A stretch of DNA of 64,000 nucleotides from Lepturacanthus savala (taxonomy: Eukaryota; Chordata; Actinopteri; Scombriformes; Trichiuridae). How positions within the stretch are numbered: position 1 is the first letter of the stretch; each line of letters starts with the position of its first letter. The stretch is taken from positions 21,666,531 through 21,730,530 of the forward strand of contig CM060484.1 of the NCBI GenBank assembly GCA_030544235.1, written 5' to 3'. The notes beneath the pieces are model-generated. The model was not told the DNA's origin and searched no databases. It saw only the letters and a program-made list of their open reading frames with translations. Below, in pieces: positions 61,797 to 64,000 of the stretch. The translations under genes and the position numbers were made by a program.

Positions 61797-63577
61797 CTAA
61801 GAGATTTTAAGACCTTTTAATCACATAAAGAAGATCTGACACATTTTAACATAAAAAATAAATTAGATAAGTCAAAACAAAAATTCTGATAAAAAGACAG
61901 AATAATATATTGAGTTAATATTATATTTTATATAATTATTAAATATAACAAGACAAAAACAGAAAACTTAAATAAAAAGACATTTTATAGTTAGAAAATT
62001 CATCAAATCCCTCTGTGTTTTTTCTCTAATAAAACTTGTGTTGATCTATGGTGGAAGTTTAGAAACACTTTAGACTTTAGCTATAAAGCTCTGAAATATC
62101 TATGCTGCATTTGACTCAGACTCTGAAGCATCTGTATAAAAGCAGAGGAACAATTACAGCAAGAAATCATGTTCATTAGGCTCCTGGCTGCCTGCTGTTT
62201 CAGACACAATCATCCTTTAATATGTGTTACTCAATGATTGGAAACATGCTGCTGAGTATTTGATTCACAGAATTACAACAGCTACATGTTCTTTACTGAG
62301 GCATTGACTGCAGCTGTGTGATTTCTCTTTAGAGAACATTCTGATAACAAGAGGATGATGTAGAAAATAGGTTAGTGGCACACAGGTGTGTGTGTCGCTG
62401 TGTTTGTTTTTTCTGACGTACATACAAAATGCAAAAACTTAATGTGTTCTAACCGTTGTATGTGAAAGTGTATTTTAGCATATTCTATTTTTTATATACT
62501 TTTTGAAAAATCTTGTTGAGCATATGATCACATCAATTGATCTTTTCTCCTGTCAGCAGATTTAATCCTGTCACACTTCAACACTTTGGATTCCAAGTTC
62601 CAGGCAAAAATAACTAAAAAACCTGACTGATCTGTTCTGACCTCTCCTCTAGCGGCACCGAGAGGTTCATAGGAGGTTTAGTGATGTTTCTCAACAACTA
62701 TTAGATAATTGTGTGAAGTTTATCTCAGAGAAAAATGACGACTGATCGACTCAAAGGCTGAAAGTTAAGAGGATAGAAAGTGTCTGTAGGAATCTGTTCA
62801 CCGGTTTAGTGTCTATTAAACACTACAGAGAAGAAGAAAAATCTTTAGTGATGTAGAAGTTTTCAAATCCAGAGCTGCGATTGCTGCGAGCGTTTGACTT
62901 TTAACAGTTTTGAAAGGTGAATCAATTTTTTTTTGGTGATTTCATTACATTGCATATATATTAATGTACTATAGATTGTACCTAAAAAATATGTATTTTA
63001 ATTTAATTTATGGTGGCACATTTCTGTCATTTGAAGGCTGATCATTTGCTTTGTAGTTAGTATTATTATGACTTGACACTGTAGTGGCAGTACCAAGCAA
63101 AAGCATTGAAGCAAAATCATGTGTCCACCCCAACAAAGCTTTGTGACCTCACACATGGTAGCGTCTGGCTGAAACTGGATGGCCAGGGCCAGCATCAATC
63201 TGTTTAAATGTTCCTAGAATATTGAATATGTGAAACACTTTTACTCCATCATTTCATGTCACTGCTTGGAGGTATTTTAATATTGACCTGTCTGAGAATT
63301 ATTGTCCAATTCATCCTTTTGTTAAAGTATAAAAACTCATTGATGACTCCTTACGTCCATATATATTTTATAAAATATTACAGGAAACGTCACAGAGAAG
63401 GTGTTTAAATACATAAACATAAATTTGTTTCCTGCTTCCATTGTGATTCTCTAACCTCAGGTTCTCAGCCACAAACATCTGCACCAACGCTCAGCTCAAC
63501 GATTACACCTGAATGAGTCTTGGTATCCAGAGTAACTGCAAAAACGAAGCTGCACAGTAGATGAACCATTTTTAACT
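61797..63577. other. Gene-free stretch
   Basis: AT-rich with no supported gene or named repeat. Confidence 0.45.
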
Positions 63578-63745
63578 AGCTTCAACTAACGACTATTTTG
63601 AAAGCAGATAAATCTATTGTTTATTGAAATGGTAATTGATTAGTGGTTTGGTTTATAAAGTAGTGAAATCAGAAAAAAAAAATCAGATTTGAGAAGCTGA
63701 AACCAGAAAATTTGGACATTTTCTTCTTGAAAATGACAACTTGAT
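63578..63745 (-). mobile_element. 'gctgcaac' MITE, fragment
   Basis: Reverse fragment: cttcaactaacgactatttt at one end; aatcagatttgagaagctga and tttggacattttcttcttg further in. Confidence 0.65.
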
Positions 63746-64000
63746 TTATACTGCTACTTATCACATGGTCAATACAATTTAATACTCTAAATTACTGTTA
63801 TATATATTATATCTATAATTTTAATTGTTTATTCATACCTTTATTTATCATTAACATTTCATGTCAAATTAAACCTATAAACTGTATTTTTATGGTAATT
63901 TAATGTTTCACTGGAATATTCGTTTGTTTTACTCAAGTGTTTTAATTTAGCCAAATGGACATAATCTACATCCCCACAGCCAGAAATCTGCACCTCGTCT

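Overview
This is a vertebrate nuclear window, almost certainly from a teleost, probably a percomorph-type fish. It has no bacterial operon structure. Genes have GT-AG introns, intergenic DNA is AT-rich and full of transposons, and the three recognisable host genes are vertebrate or fish-specific: an interleukin-1 beta-type cytokine (il1b, + strand, six coding exons joined at 22067-27314, 255 aa), the single-exon nucleic-acid-binding gene purb (- strand, 46540-47448, 302 aa), and a Vent-family homeobox gene that best fits ved (- strand, three exons within 51363-53855, 254 aa). No function links the three beyond adjacency.

Layout. 1-9 kb: an LTR-like end cutting a TTAA-flanked DNA element, a LINE 3' remnant, and a decayed transposon-like unit carrying exons of a teleost multicopy zinc-finger family. 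9-17 kb: a large degenerate GTGGAGACACAG minisatellite (unit about 14 bp, with higher-order structure), broken by Tc1 remnants and by a hAT element with a perfect 8-bp target duplication. 17-21.5 kb: a second hAT on the opposite strand, sitting in the last minisatellite units and itself carrying SINEs, then a deleted Tc1 element. 22-28 kb: il1b, whose introns hold nested MITE, SINE and palindromic insertions and two long microsatellites. 28-46 kb: gene desert with SINEs, a Ty3/gypsy remnant, LINE remnants, hairpins, and a second copy of the TTAA element. 46-54 kb: purb and ved with candidate promoters. 54-64 kb: ved upstream DNA with a CpG-rich block and TCF/LEF-like motifs, then a decayed LINE.

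A MITE of about 330 bp with ends resembling CAGAGCTGCAACTAAT recurs about a dozen times, in both orientations, including inside introns of il1b and ved. It is the most frequent repeat in the window.

I found no novel enzymatic or defence system. The items most worth a second look are the minisatellite that has taken several transposons, the IL-1 signature substitution, the ved homeodomain residue 47, the perfect palindromes, and the composite repeat shared by two places 16 kb apart. Splice junctions and family names were inferred by eye; no alignment or database search was run.
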